From Leptidea sinapis (taxonomy: Eukaryota > Arthropoda > Insecta > Lepidoptera > Pieridae): a DNA stretch of 64,000 bases. The stretch is from NCBI RefSeq assembly GCF_905404315.1, contig NC_066294.1:6287501-6351500 (forward strand). The letters are read 5' to 3'. Both the position numbers and the translations under genes were made by a program. The first letter of the stretch is position 1. Each line of letters opens with the position of its first letter. Below, in pieces: positions 31,327-41,137 of the stretch. The notes below the pieces were generated by a model. The model was not told the origin of the DNA, searched no databases, and saw nothing but the letters and a program-made list of their open reading frames with translations.

Positions 31327-31670
31327 ATGGTCGCCCAGAGAGCAATGGGTCTCAGATGAATCAGAAATGAGGAGATCCATAAGAGAACCAAAATCACCGA
31401 CATAACAAAAATGATTGCGAAACTTTAGTAGCAGTGGGCAGGGCACATAGCTCGACGGACAGATGGCCGTTGGGGCTGCAAAGTCCTCGATTGGCGATCA
31501 CATACCGGAAGACCCAGTATTGGTAGGCCCCAAAAAGATGGACCGATGATCTGGTCAAGATCATCGGAATACGTTGGATGAGGAGCGCAGAACCGATCGT
31601 CGTGGAGATGTTTGGGGAGGCCTTTGTCCAGTAGTGGACGTCTTCCGGCTGATATGATGATCTCAAAGGA
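31327..31670 (+). mobile_element. RTE-type LINE C-terminal tail
   Basis: The plus strand reads MVAQRAMGL, then NEEIHKRTKITDITKMIAKL, a stop, QQWAGHIARRTDGRWGCKVL, DWRSHTGRPSIGRPQKRWTD, DLVKIIGIRWMRSA and EAFVQ. It is a close relative in layout of 24345-24890, with an in-frame stop at the position of a conserved Trp/Lys residue. It is a 5'-truncated copy. Confidence 0.7.
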
Positions 31671-31744
31671 TTTAGACAGCGTTTGGTTGAAAACTCCCAG
31701 ACGGCTTATTGTTTTCCGACACCTCCAACTAATATCGTTAATGT

Positions 31745-31806
31745 TTACAAATATGTATTCAAAAATTTAACAAATTATATGCCAAAACCTTCCTCGAGAA
31801 CCACTC
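31745..31806 (+). repeat. Left half of the repeat split by the Jockey element
   Basis: attatatgccaaaaccttcc, tcgagaaccactc continues, after the Jockey element, at 35365 with gtgaaaacagcatgaaaatc. The contiguous version is represented, diverged, at 12690-12800. Confidence 0.55.
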
Positions 31807-31815
31807 TATGCATTG
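31807..31815. repeat. 9-bp target-site duplication, left copy
   Basis: tatgcattg directly precedes the T15 run (A-tail complement). The identical 9-mer is at 35356-35364. Confidence 0.8.
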
Positions 31816-31855
31816 TTTTTTTTTTTTTTGAGAGGAGGAAATACTATTACGTATT

Positions 31856-32035
31856 TACGCCCCGGAACGGGGCGTAATATGTCGGACTCGAGTGTCCGCG
31901 TAAGCGGACGCCCCATACTGACTAAAACCTCCTCTGTGCTGTTAGCAGCCCTGGCTTTCACAGCGAAGTAGGACGTGGGCCGTGGAGGCCGCAAAGACTA
32001 CGCAACAACAGTCGCGGGGCGTCTCCTAAGGAGAC
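31856..32035 (-). other. Cluster of hairpins near the Jockey 3' end
   Basis: Three perfect short inverted repeats lie within 180 bp of the tail: 31856-31878 (9-bp arms ttacgcccc around ggaac), 31894-31909 (gtccgc around gtaa) and 32021-32035 (gtctcc around taa). LINE RTs of several clades recognise 3' RNA structure, so these may be the cis signal for mobilisation. That role is inference. Confidence 0.6.
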
Positions 32036-32159
32036 TCGAACCTCAGACCGGCTGTGTGCTTGTGGGAAGGAGAGAGAATGAAAATGAAAATGAAGATGAA
32101 ATGAAGATAAAAAGATGAGAAGAACACACTCGCCGGCGAGTGTGGTGATGTTTAGTGTA

Positions 32160-32340
32160 ATGTATGTAAGTGTGTGTGTATGTGTTTATGATTGTATGTA
32201 TGTATGTTTGTATGTGTGTAAGTAGTGTAAATGTTAGTGTGCATGTGTGTTTGTGTTTGTGTCTGTTTGTGGAGTGTGTTTGTGGTTGTGTAAGTGGTGT
32301 ATGTCAGTCCGTCAGTCAGTCCGTGTGTTAGTGAGTGTAG
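32160..32340. repeat. TG-rich low-complexity tract in the Jockey 3' UTR
   Basis: Irregular gtgt/tatg/tttgt repeats (for example gtatgtatgtatgtttgtat). They create long artefactual frames rich in Thr and His on the minus strand. Confidence 0.8.
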
Positions 32341-32401
32341 TGAAACGATTACAGGACGAGGACTAACGTCTCGTCGGGTATCAAAACAATGTGTGGTGTA
32401 T

Positions 32402-33310
32402 CTAGGGTGCGGGCCGCTGGCCATCGTCAGAGTGACGAGTGCCAGAAGTTTGCGGTGGTTGACCGCGCCTACGCCTGCGTAGGCGGTGTGTGCGTGTCTG
32501 TGTCGGTGTTTGTGTGGGTGTCGCGTTCGCGATGGTGATGTCGTCATCCGGGTCTAGCGTTACGTGTCTGGGACGTCTTATTGGGTTGAGACTATGGTGA
32601 AGGGGGATGTACCCGCATGCCTTCCTAACCAAGATGTTGGGATGGTTAGGCGCCTTGTCAAAGAAGCGTCGCGAGATCTCTTTAAAGTGTTGAGCTATCG
32701 TCGGAAGCTCTAGGTCACGGTGAAGTTTGCTTCGCCCACACACAAGTGGATAAAGGCGACTGAGGACAAATCGGGCTCTATTAAATACCGTATCAATATG
32801 TTTCTTGAAGTTCATATTGCTGTTGAACGTGACTCCTAAGTATTTGTAATCCTTCACCCACAGTATGGGTGTTTCATACAATTTAATGACGTCGGTCGGT
32901 CGTTTTTTAGCGCGGATGCTATTCGCGTTACCGAAGAGTACCGCTGCACTCTTGGTGGGGTTCACTTCAATCCGCCATTTTCTGAACCAGTTGCCTAGTT
33001 CATCGACGGCGGCTTGAATTACTTTAATGTTCCTGCTCAAGGTTGAGCGGTTCAATAGAGCGGAGCCAAAGTAGAGTGCCGTATCGTCAGCGTACTGAGC
33101 GAGCTGGACACTCGGAAACTTGGGAATGTCGCTCGTGAAGAGCGAGAAAAGAGTGGGAGAGAGGACTGAACCCTGTGGCACGACAGACCTGATGGGTCTG
33201 GGTGAGGATAGGGTGCCCTCTACTCGATATCGGAAGGAAAGTAAGGTAGGCTTGTATGATGCGCACGAGCCTGTCTGGCACTCCCAGTTGATACAGCTTG
33301 AATACTAAGC
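32402..33310 (-). pseudogene. Jockey-type reverse transcriptase fragment
   Basis: Minus strand. After the fusion at about 33310, the block IWHNGLVFKLYQLGVPDRLV, RIIQAYL belongs to RT motif A/B spacing (intact family: FDRVWH). A small deletion near 33235 shifts frame, then YRVEGTLSS..PIRSVVPQGSVL, SPTLFSLFTSDIP and QYADDTALY (catalytic YADD intact) follow, with NWFRKWRIEVNPTKS, YKYLGVTF and a second, in-frame deletion at GRSKLHRDLELP that removes about 60 residues. TIAQHFKEISRRFFDKA and RKACGYIP close the recognisable part. The G of VPQG's preceding SG is V (SVVPQG). Inactive. Confidence 0.8.
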
Positions 33311-34223
33311 CGTTGTGCCATATTCGCCCTATATCGGTGAGGGCACGGAATATTTTGCCGTTGTCTGCCATAACTTGCAGGAGCGACGGCGGGTCGTCCC
33401 GGACAGCATCGAGCCTGCTGGCCAGGGCTGTGATTTCATCAATGTCGAACAGCTCTGACAGTTCGAACATGAAGGCAAAGGTGCTGCCGCCTTTGTTACC
33501 TGTTGCCGCGGACGCGGGCGCCGGTGGCCTCGGTCGCGGGACCGACGCCGCCGGGCGGGACGCTAGCGGTGGCCGGAGGGGCGCGGGGGCCGCGAGAGTT
33601 GCCTCTGTGGCAGCGTTGGCAGCCGGAGGAGACATCGCCCAGGCGTTTACCTTCGGAGGCGGCGCAGGTTTGAAGGTCGGAGTGAACTCCACCTTCTCTG
33701 CTCTGCCTTGCGGCTGGCGGCGCCCTGGGTGACGCTTGTGTTTGGGTGCCTTGGGACACCCGCAATAGCTCGCGGGGTGCCCCTTCTTCCCGCACAATAC
33801 GCAGGCCGGGGGCTCCGCGCATTGCGCTGGTCGAGGGCACTCCGGCGTGCCGTGTTTTCCGAGGCACTTCACACACCTCGGGGTGTGTTCGCATTTGCGT
33901 GCCGAGTGCCCGTATAACTGGCATCTGTGACACCGACCAGGCCCCCCGCGGTTGCGAGGAGCTTCGGCCCGGATGCCCTGAAGGGAGCAAACCGATTTAA
34001 TATTAAAAATTTCCTTTCCCTCTTGCGTGAGGTCGAAGACGACGAGAACCATGTCAAATGGTTGTTTGTTGGTGGTTCCGCGCATACGGTGCTCCTCGTG
34101 TGCAGGGTAACCCTGCTCTTTGAGGTCCGACAGAATGTCGGCCTCGTCTAACTCTCTGGGGACGTTCCTAATAACGACCCTCAGACGCTTCTCCTCAGGC
34201 AGGGCGTACGTGTGGAAACCCAC
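33311..34223 (-). pseudogene. Jockey-type ORF1 (gag-like, CCHC zinc knuckles)
   Basis: Minus strand. It starts in the conserved YALPEEKRLRVVIRNVPREL block (the PRE_C2HC-type region of Jockey ORF1 proteins) and carries three zinc knuckles: CHRCQLYGHSARKC, CVKCLGKHGTPEC and CVLCGKKGHPASYC. A Pro/Ala-rich linker (about 33500-33660) follows, then LFDIDEITALASRLDAV and LQVMADNG before the join to RT sequence. ORF1 proteins coat LINE RNA and help form the RNP. The frame continues into RT codons without a stop, giving a chimeric reading frame. Confidence 0.85.
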
Positions 34224-34801
34224 ACTCAGCTCTCTAAGAAGAGATGTCAGGGCGTGGTGGTCCGCTACCTCTCTGGTCTCTAATTTGATGAGAGATTGGT
34301 ACGCCCTCGCCTGGAAGGAGAGCGTCTTCGGGATCCTATTTTTTATAACTAACCAGCGGCCTCGGTCTCCTATAAAAATAGGAGGCGGGCGCTTGGTCGG
34401 AGGCGGTACGCGGGCTTTAGCGGGCGCGGGCGCGGACGCGGGAGTGGAGCCAGTCGTGGCCGCGGCTATCTTGGCGGGTGTGCCATCAAGAGAAGGCGAT
34501 TCGCGACAAAATACGCCTGAAGGACAGGCGGGCGGGCTGATCGGGTGATCACCTTTCTCGGTTTGACCGAGGCCACGGAGCTTGCGTAGGAGTCATTTCC
34601 TAATTCCATTTAGGATTCCCCGTCGGAACCCGAAACGTCGGATGACGGGTTATATTTGTTGGATTTCGCTTTAATAGCGGCATCCACTGTCTCGTTGATT
34701 GATTCTTTCATTAGCGGAGCGATCTTCTCCGTGAATAACCTATCTAGTAGGGCGCTTCGAAGGCCCTCGTCGGCAACCATTGGTGAAGCCATGGTTGTCA
34801 T
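34224..34801 (-). pseudogene. N-terminal part of Jockey-type ORF1, broken
   Basis: An ATG at 34801 opens MTTMASPMVADEGLRSALLD, RLFTEKIAPLMKES and stops after 63 codons at 34610. Beyond a frameshift, an Ala/Pro-rich region (about 34380-34560) leads into PPPIFIGDRGRW and the segment that joins the downstream frame at 34223 (FHTYALPEE). This matches the start-to-middle order of Jockey ORF1. The break makes the first 180 or so residues untranslatable as one protein. Confidence 0.7.
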
Positions 34802-35355
34802 GTTTAATAACTAGGTTGAGCGGGCAACAACCTCCGCTGCCCGAGTCAGGCAAAGGGGGAATATAATAATTAAGTGGACAACTATAGTTAAGTTGTACAC
34901 TTGCACATTAATAAATAATATTAATAATAATAAAATATGCAAAAATTAAAAGAAATTAATAATAATAATTAAGCCTAAGACTTAGCTTTGCTGGATGTAG
35001 ACTGGCTGGGCCGGAACCCCGATGCACGCTGTGCAGGCCCCCGCGGAGAAGACACACACGGCACGAACTGCAACTCACAAACACACACGATTAGCGTGCA
35101 GAATCGCGAAACACAGCACAGGTGCTAACTAACACGATCGTAAAACCGGGTAATTAGCACAGATAATAACTAAGCTACGTTCCGCGAAGGAACGTAACAG
35201 GTGCGAGACTCAAAGAGTCCCGAACAATAGCGCGCGATAACATTAGCTAGCCCAGGTGGCCTGAGCAGATAGTGCGATAACGCAGGTAATAAAAATATTC
35301 GAAGGAGGACAGATAACGCGGCACGTGTGCTCGCGTTGCCTGCCTGAATCGAACT
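34802..35355 (-). other. Jockey 5' leader region
   Basis: Between the ORF1 start and the element end. The outer 300 bp is GC-richer and contains many gcgcg/cacacg blocks. In Jockey-clade elements the 5' leader carries an internal promoter. I see no motif sure enough to name. Confidence 0.4.
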
Positions 35356-35364
35356 TATGCATTG
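35356..35364. repeat. 9-bp target-site duplication, right copy
   Basis: tatgcattg, identical to 31807-31815. The following base resumes the interrupted older repeat. Confidence 0.8.
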
Positions 35365-35465
35365 GTGAAAACAGCATGAAAATCGGCGTTTTTGCGTTTA
35401 TCGCGAACAGACAGACAGGGAGACGCGGCGAAGGACTTTGTTTTATTACATGATAGTGATAAATA
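35365..35465 (+). repeat. Right half of the repeat split by the Jockey element
   Basis: gtgaaaacagcatgaaaatc, then cgaacagacagacagggag, then actttgttttat continues the repeat cut at 31806. The cagacagacag motif before an actttgtttta-like end is familiar from common lepidopteran repeats. Confidence 0.55.
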
Positions 35466-35604
35466 AATAAAATAACAATTTTCTTATTATTTGATTAAAA
35501 TTGGGCTGGAAGTTTCTTATCAGTTCTCTCAAAGCATCTTAAAAACTGATATATCTTCATAACATTTACCAATTAGTGTTTTTGCAATATATTTATATAT
35601 ATTC

Positions 35605-35815
35605 TTCTTCTTTATATCAATGATAATATGTAAGACGCCTCCAACATACATTGCTATGCAGACGACAGTACTGGTGATGCCGTATATAAGGGCCATGCAG
35701 GTATCTCTCGGGAAAACGGGATGCCGGAAGAATCTTATGTCTTCTATCGAGTCCTCTTATGAAAAGTTGCTGAATGAAGTAATATACCTCGTCCAGTTTA
35801 ACTCACAATAGCACT
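35605..35815 (+). pseudogene. LINE family B RT fragment
   Basis: A ~200-bp piece matching the minus-strand segment 38050-38260 of the family B element: cattgctatgcagacgacag encodes CYADDST, followed by GDAVYKGHAGISRE and SSIESS.EKL. It includes the YADD catalytic motif, and a Tyr codon where the longer copy has a stop. It ends at tttaactcaca. It is an internal fragment with neither a 3' tail nor a terminus, so it arose by deletion or recombination rather than simple 5' truncation. Confidence 0.65.
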
Positions 35816-36210
35816 AACTCCAATATTTTTAATGGTTTTATTTCAATTTGTAGAAAATCCTACCTTTCTTTCTTTTTAAATCAGTATGTATATATGCGGA
35901 TACAAATTAATAATAATTTAATGATACACTGTTGAAATTTTAAACTCTCCTTTCAAGTTAGCTTTGCTGCATGCTTGTAAAGTTACGATCCTGTCCCATG
36001 TTAGATCAATAAATGTAACTTAAAACAAGACTCGTTGTAAATCGGTTTCAACATTAAGGTGTGTATTGTAAGTAGCCTTTAAACAATTTTAACATTCAAG
36101 CAAACATGGGCACAGACTTCGATTAAAACAATTACAATTATTTGAGAGGTATTATGTAATAAATTATTAACTATAATGGGGCACTAAAATTTATTAAATT
36201 GATTAGAGAT
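35816..36210. other. Unassigned stretch
   Basis: AT-rich, with no gene or shared repeat recognised. Confidence 0.35.
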
Positions 36211-36511
36211 TAACGGCCGTTTCCAATAAACTATCTACAGATGTAGATAAATTTCTACCTTCTACTGTCAGTATTTAGTTGTCAATAATCTGAAGCTGTC
36301 CCAATATACTTGATAAGTCATTTTTATCGCCTTATATTGGGACGCGTGGATTGCAATTTCCATACAAACTTCGATCGCTGGTAAGCTATACGTCGTCCCA
36401 TTGACAGACAGCGTGTACGGATAAGGTGAGTTACCGTCGATAAATTTATTGGGACAGAAAAGCCAACGATAGTTACGATTTTTTTCTCAAGTAAAAGATA
36501 GACTGAATTAA
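36211..36511 (-). mobile_element. ~300-bp non-coding element, family M
   Basis: Inverted relative of 18914-19214 with the same end motifs (acggccgtttccaat and agatagactgaat). It lies in AT-rich DNA here, whereas the other copy splits a LINE. Confidence 0.55.
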
Positions 36512-36549
36512 ATGTGAGAATAGGATACAAAGCTATCGGTTCTACAGCA

Positions 36550-37012
36550 ATTTATACAAAAATTAATTATATAATTGTTATAAAAATCATGGAGTAATCA
36601 ATGTGGGTCAATTTTTTTTATAGTTAAGATCCTCAAGATTTAACTTTCTTAATTTAACTATCGGTCTTGTTATTTTTTAGTCTGTGCATGTAAGTTACTG
36701 TTAGTTTTTACATACTAATAATAAACCTCAGAAAGTACATTAATAAAGATTTGCTTGTAACTAATTCTAGTAGGCTTCAGAAGATACATAGGGTAAATAT
36801 ATTCACTTTTATAATAAAATCGCTGCCACTGTTTAGGCATTATCTATAAATAAATTTAAATGTTTTATTAAGAAACTGTTGTAAATCTAAGTCCAATCCA
36901 GCTGAATATCTAAGTGATCGCACAGCCTGGGACTAGATTATGATTATTTTATAGCAATAGCAATGACAGTACAATTTTGTATATTTTAATTAAAAACAGC
37001 CAAAAAACGAGC
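36550..37012 (+). mobile_element. CR1-like LINE family c, 3' part
   Basis: The upstream part (36550-36745) matches 41502-41705. From 36750 (cttgtaactaattctagtag, gcttcagaagatacat) it follows the C-terminal codons and 3' region of family c (compare 52141-52570), including gcacagcctgggactag, and breaks off at 37012 where the family B LINE begins. The coding frame is broken. Confidence 0.6.
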
Positions 37013-37146
37013 AAAAAGCCATTTTTTTTTATGGAATAGGAGGACAAACGAGCGTACGGGTCCACCTGGTGTTACCTGCACCGCCGCCCACACTCTCCTG
37101 CAACACCAGAGGAATCACAAGAGCGTTGCCGGCCTTTAAGGAAGGT

Positions 37147-38215
37147 CTACGCGCTTTTCTTGAAGGTACCCATGTCGTATCGTCCCGGAAACACCGCACA
37201 AGGAAGCTCATTCCACAGCTTCGTGGTACGAGGAAGAAAGCTCCTTGAAAACCGCACTGTGGAGGACCGCCACACATCCAGATGGTGGGGATGATATCGT
37301 AACTTGTGGCGTGTCGTGCGAAGAAGAAATTCGGCGGCAGGAATCAGGTTGAACAGCTCTTCGGAACACTCCCCGTGATAAATGCGGTAGAAGACACACA
37401 ATGAAGCGACGTCTCTACGCAACGCCAAGTGATCCAGCCGTTCACAGAGTACTGGGTCCCCGACAATTCGAGCTGCTCTGCGTTGCACGCGGTCAAATGG
37501 ATCGAGCTGATACTGGTAACTTTATTTCAGGCATGGAGCTCTGACACCGCGGGATGGTCGGCGGTGTTTTTCCGTTGTCGTCAAGAGTCGAGTTGGAGGC
37601 AAAAAGAGTGCACAGGAGATCGGCTTTCTCTTTTGCCGTATCGGCCAGGGTGTCATTCCTCATGTGCAACGGCGACATGGACGGCTGGTTGAAGTTACCA
37701 AGAGCAGCTTTCGACAACGACCAGAACTTGCGTGTTCCGGTCGGGTAACTGGAAAGCTGCTCGCCAATTTTGACGACGTGCTTCGATTTCGCCTGGGGTG
37801 CGCCAGACCAGAGATGACAGCAATACTCCATGTGAGGCCGGACCTGCGCTTTGTAGAGCGCTAGAATGTGGGCCGGCTTGAAGTATTGCCGTGCTCTATT
37901 TATGACGCCCAGTTTCTTTGAAGCCAGTTTGGCTTTGCCCTCCAGATGGCCACGGAATTGGCAATTGCTCGAGATTTCAAGACCCAGTATTCCGATACTA
38001 GGCGAGGCTTTAAGGGAAGTGTTCTCGAAGAGCGGTGATACGGCAAATGGGGTTTTTTTAGTGGTAAACGCGCAAACTTGAGTCTTCTGGGGGTTAAATT
38101 GGACAAGGTTCAACTTACCCCATTCCGCGACCTTCTCGAGAGAGGACTCGATAGAAGACACAAGTTTCTCCCGGCACTGGTCGACGTTTTCCCGAGAGAG
38201 ACCTGCATGGCCCGT
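37147..38215 (-). pseudogene. Family B ORF2 C-terminal part with inserted duplicate
   Basis: Minus strand. Downstream of the stop in the RT, the frame reads SSIESSLEKVAEWGKLNLVQ, FNPQKTQVCAF, LGLEISSNCQF and YKAQVRPHMEYCCHLWSGAP (thumb-like region). It then runs into the duplicated linker segment SKHVVKIGEQLSSYPTGT...PEIK. After it, the normal sequence resumes in another frame with DPFDRVQRRAARIVGDPVLC, DVWRSSTVRFSRSF, TTKLWNELPCAVFPGRYDM and the end. The intact order without the insert is visible in the copy at 60253-60690 (GAPQYQLDPFDRVQRR). Confidence 0.8.
37518..37792 (-). repeat. 275-bp duplicated segment (inserted copy)
   Basis: It matches 38939-39213 with only two mismatches that I can find. 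It interrupts the codons of GAPQ|YQLDPFD, leaving a short repeat (ccag) on both sides of the insert. Length 275 is not a multiple of three, so it shifts the frame. Confidence 0.9.
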
Positions 38216-38848
38216 CTATACGGCATCACCAGTGCTGTCGTCTGCATAGCAATGCATGTTGGCGGTGTCCAACATATCATTGATATGCAGAAAAAACAGC
38301 GTGGGAGATAGCACACAGCCTTGGGGCACTCCAGCGTTCACGGGCTTGGGATTCGAGCAATAACCGTCGACAACGACCTGTATGCTGCGCCCAGTGAGGA
38401 AGCTGGAGGTCGACTTGCATAAGCTCTCGGGAAGCCCAAATGATGGAAGTTTTGCGAGGAGCGCCTTGTGCCATACACGATCAAAGGCCTTCGCTATATC
38501 CAGACCAACTGCCAGGCCTTCCCCCTTGCTTTCAATAGCCGCCGCCCATCTATGTGTTAGGTATACCAGAAGATCGCCAGTCGACCGACCATGGCGAAAG
38601 CCGTACTGCCGGTCGTTGATCAACTGGTGACCTTCAAGGTATACCAAGAGCTGGCGGTTAATTATGCTCTCCATGATTTTGGAGAGTAGGGAGGTAATAG
38701 CAATAGGCCTGTAGTTTGCCGGATCCGAACTGTCTCCTTTTTTTGGGATCAGATGGACAAGGGCTGACTTCCATGAATCAGGGACTACGCCCTTTGAATA
38801 AGAGTGCCGGAATAAACGCGTTAGCACCGGCGTCAACTCAGGGGACAC
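38216..38848 (-). pseudogene. Family B reverse transcriptase
   Basis: Minus strand. The RT domain is well kept: HLIPKKGDSSDPANYRPIAI, INDRQYGFRHGRSTGD, LDIAKAFDRVWHKALLAKL (motif A Asp intact), AGVPQGCVLSPTLFFLHIND and CYADDSTGDAV (YADD intact), followed immediately by TAG where the related fragment at 35605 has a Tyr codon. One nonsense mutation thus separates RT from its C-terminal domain. Reverse transcription primes at the nicked target in the nucleus. Confidence 0.85.
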
Positions 38849-40348
38849 GTTCTAAGCACGACTGGAGAAATGCCAACCGGCCCGCTCGACTTCCTGACGT
38901 CCAACGAAAACAGAGCTCGCCTAACAGTTTTCTGTCGGAACTTTATTTCAGGCATGGAGCTCTGACACCGCGGGATGGTCGGCGGTGTTTTTCCGTTGTC
39001 GTCAAGAGTCGAGTTGGAGGCAAAAAGAGTGCACAGGAGATCGGCTTTCTCTTTTGCCGTATGGGCCAGGGTGTCATTCCTCATGTGCAACGGCGACATG
39101 GACGGCTGGTTGAAGTTACCAAGAGCAGCTTTCGACAACGACCAAAACTTGCGTGTTCCGGTCGGGTAACTGGAAAGCTGCTCGCCAATTTTGACGACGT
39201 GCTTCGATTTCGCACGGGCGATTTGCCGCTTACAAAATCTGGAGGCACGGTTATATTTCCTCTTCAGAACTTTGCAGTTCGGATCCTTTGAGCCCAGCGC
39301 CGCAACCCAAGTTCGATACGCCTGTTTTTTGCAGTCAGATGCTGCTTTAACTGACGCATCGAACCAGGGCTGTGATCTGCCACCGATCGGTACTACAGAG
39401 CTTGGTATAAAAATATCCATGCCCTGCAGTATCACATCGGGTACTGCAACGGCGCAGGCACTAGGATCATCCGAAAGGAAACAAACCCTGCCCCAAGGGT
39501 AGGATGCAAAAAAGGAACGCATCCTATCCCAATCTGCTGACTTGTAGTGCCAAACGCGGCGGGTCGCTGGTGGTCTGCGACGTTGGCGTCGGATAGGCAC
39601 TACACTCCTGACCAGGCAATGGTCGGACGTTCCGAGAGGGGCGTCGACAGAGACCTGGTAACCATCGGGATGTGTAGTCAGCAGAAGATCTAATAAGGAC
39701 GGCATGTGGCTATCCACATCCGGGAGCCGCGTCGGCGACTCAACCGATTGGGACAGACCATACGCCAATGCAAAATTATGCACAGATCGCCCTGCGTAGT
39801 CTGTGGTACGTGATCCAAGCCATTTGGCATTGTGCCCGTTGAAATCACCCAAGACTACGATTTCAGCGGAGAGGATCTGAGCAAGCACGTCAACAAATGC
39901 CGCTTGAACGCAGCCACTATGGGACCTGTAGACACACGCATAGATGCGGACGCGGTCCTCTAAATCTACGCGGAGCCAGAGAGTAGACAGGCCCCAACCC
40001 TCAAAATTGCCGAGACGGCGACAGCAGATATCCTCCCTTACGTACACACATACCCCGGCATGAGGCATGAAATTATGCTCAATTTTGTACCCGGGGTACG
40101 TTAAATATGACGTATCGCTAGGTCGAGATATCTGCGTCTCCGTAAGGAAACACGGCTGCCGGCTGCGCCGTCTCAAGGTGGTGGTCGACGGCGTTTAAGT
40201 TGGAGTGAATTCCCCGGATGTTACAAAAGTCCACATTAAGCGTGGAGCGGGGTGCCGTGGTGTTGCTGCCCTGTTTGTCCTGTGACATACGCGGTACTGT
40301 GCCCTCCCCAGAATACGAGGGGCAGCCCGAGCGCATTATTATCAACAA
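38833..40348 (-). pseudogene. Family B apurinic-like endonuclease
   Basis: Minus strand. The first part (LNVDFCNIRGIHSNLNAVDH) lies in a different frame from the rest. A shift near 40150 leads to LTETQISRPSDTSYLTYPGY, AGVCVYVRED and the APE motifs ETQ, VVLGDFNGHN (GDFN), and GTSDHCLV (SDH). The endonuclease nicks the target for primed reverse transcription. Linker residues RYNRASRFCKRQIARAKSKH and SSYPTGTRKFWS follow, then KSSGPVGISP and a frameshift into the RT frame. Confidence 0.85.
38939..39213 (-). repeat. 275-bp duplicated segment (original position)
   Basis: This is the EN-RT linker position where the segment belongs, since it is continuous with FCKRQIARA upstream in the protein. The second copy is at 37518-37792, offset 1,421 bp. 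Confidence 0.9.
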
Positions 40349-40420
40349 ATATACGTCAACATGGCTTCACAGTTGTAGTTATATGTCTTTATTTTCGTTT
40401 TAACACAACAATTTTTAATC

Positions 40421-41134
40421 TGTATATATAAAAAAGAATTGCTGTTCGTTAGTCTCGCTAAAACTCGAGAACGGCTGGACCGATGTGAATTATTTTGGTC
40501 TTAAATAAATTGTGGAAGTCCAGAGCAGGTTTAAAATGTTTATTCAATATGAAAATGCTCGGAATTAACAAAAAACAAAAATTTTGAATTTTCTGTGATG
40601 TATCCCCCCGTCGTTCAGAAATCAAATGAAAATAATACTTTAAAATGAATAATTAATTAGAATTTTGAAATCCTTTTAACATTCTCAGGGGGTAAAAAAT
40701 AAACTTAATTTTAGGTAACTGTAGTAGGTAGATTAACTACAGTTGTCAACTGTCTATCAGATTATTTATATGTAGATTGATAAATCTTAACTATTGTCCC
40801 AAATTAAATTTCTGAACTTAACCGCACCAAAACACAAAACAAAAAAATATAGTTTATCAGAAAGCTTTAAATTGATTAACAGACTGTATCATAACTGTGT
40901 GTGTCTATAAATATTAAATTGAAACCATATAAATAGCCAGTATTTCAGGAAAACTCTGTTTTGTAAGTAAGCAACATCATGTGAAATCAATCGATAATAA
41001 TAATAAAATTTAATTTATACCGAGATTTTTTATTTGTTTTAATAAAAAAAGGATTCCTTTTGTTTGTTTTATACAAAAGTTTAGGTCTTTTATTTATCCA
41101 TTGAGGCAGTGCGAAGTCTGCCGGGTCAGCTAGT
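40421..41134 (+). mobile_element. Helitron-like element, family H2, long copy
   Basis: Starts tatatataaaaaagaattgc, tgttcgttagtctcgctaaa, and ends cgaagtctgccgggtcagctagt. Longer than the 16722-17168 copy, with about 270 extra bp in the middle. The next Helitron-like element (family H1) begins within a few bases of its end. Confidence 0.55.
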
Positions 41135-41137
41135 CAT

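Larger units (their letters stand above)
31816..35355 (-). mobile_element. Jockey-type LINE, internally deleted, with TSD
   Basis: A 3.54-kb minus-strand element between 9-bp duplications. From its 5' end (35355) it has a GC-richer leader (about 34802-35355), ORF1 with CCHC knuckles, an abrupt fusion to the middle of the RT domain, a second deletion in the RT C-terminal region, a TG-rich and hairpin-bearing 3' untranslated region and an A15 tail. The full endonuclease and the front of the RT are missing, so it could only have moved in trans or been deleted after insertion. Confidence 0.85.
37021..40348 (-). mobile_element. CR1/Jockey-superfamily LINE, family B, longest copy
   Basis: A 3.3-kb minus-strand element from endonuclease start to poly(A) (plus-strand T-run 37021-37030). 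It encodes EN then RT then a C-terminal domain, in the order expected for ORF2. ORF1 is absent, so it is 5'-truncated. Frame breaks lie near 40150 (EN), near 38850 (EN-RT linker), at a stop at 38216 and at the 275-bp insert (37518-37792). Other copies are 8028-8315, 13382-13592, 60253-60690, 63600-63893 and 35605-35815. Confidence 0.85.

Noticed and set aside
32152..32547. 131-codon minus-strand frame rich in Thr and His
   Set aside because: It is a reading of the TG-rich low-complexity 3' tract of the Jockey element and has no protein character.
33298..34548. Several plus-strand frames of 60-144 codons, Ala/Gly/Arg-rich
   Set aside because: They are antisense to the GC-rich ORF1 of the Jockey element, whose zinc knuckles on the minus strand are unambiguous.
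37429..39502. Plus-strand frames of 64-191 codons across the family B LINE
   Set aside because: They are antisense shadows of the EN and RT domains, and two of them are near-identical only because of the 275-bp duplication.
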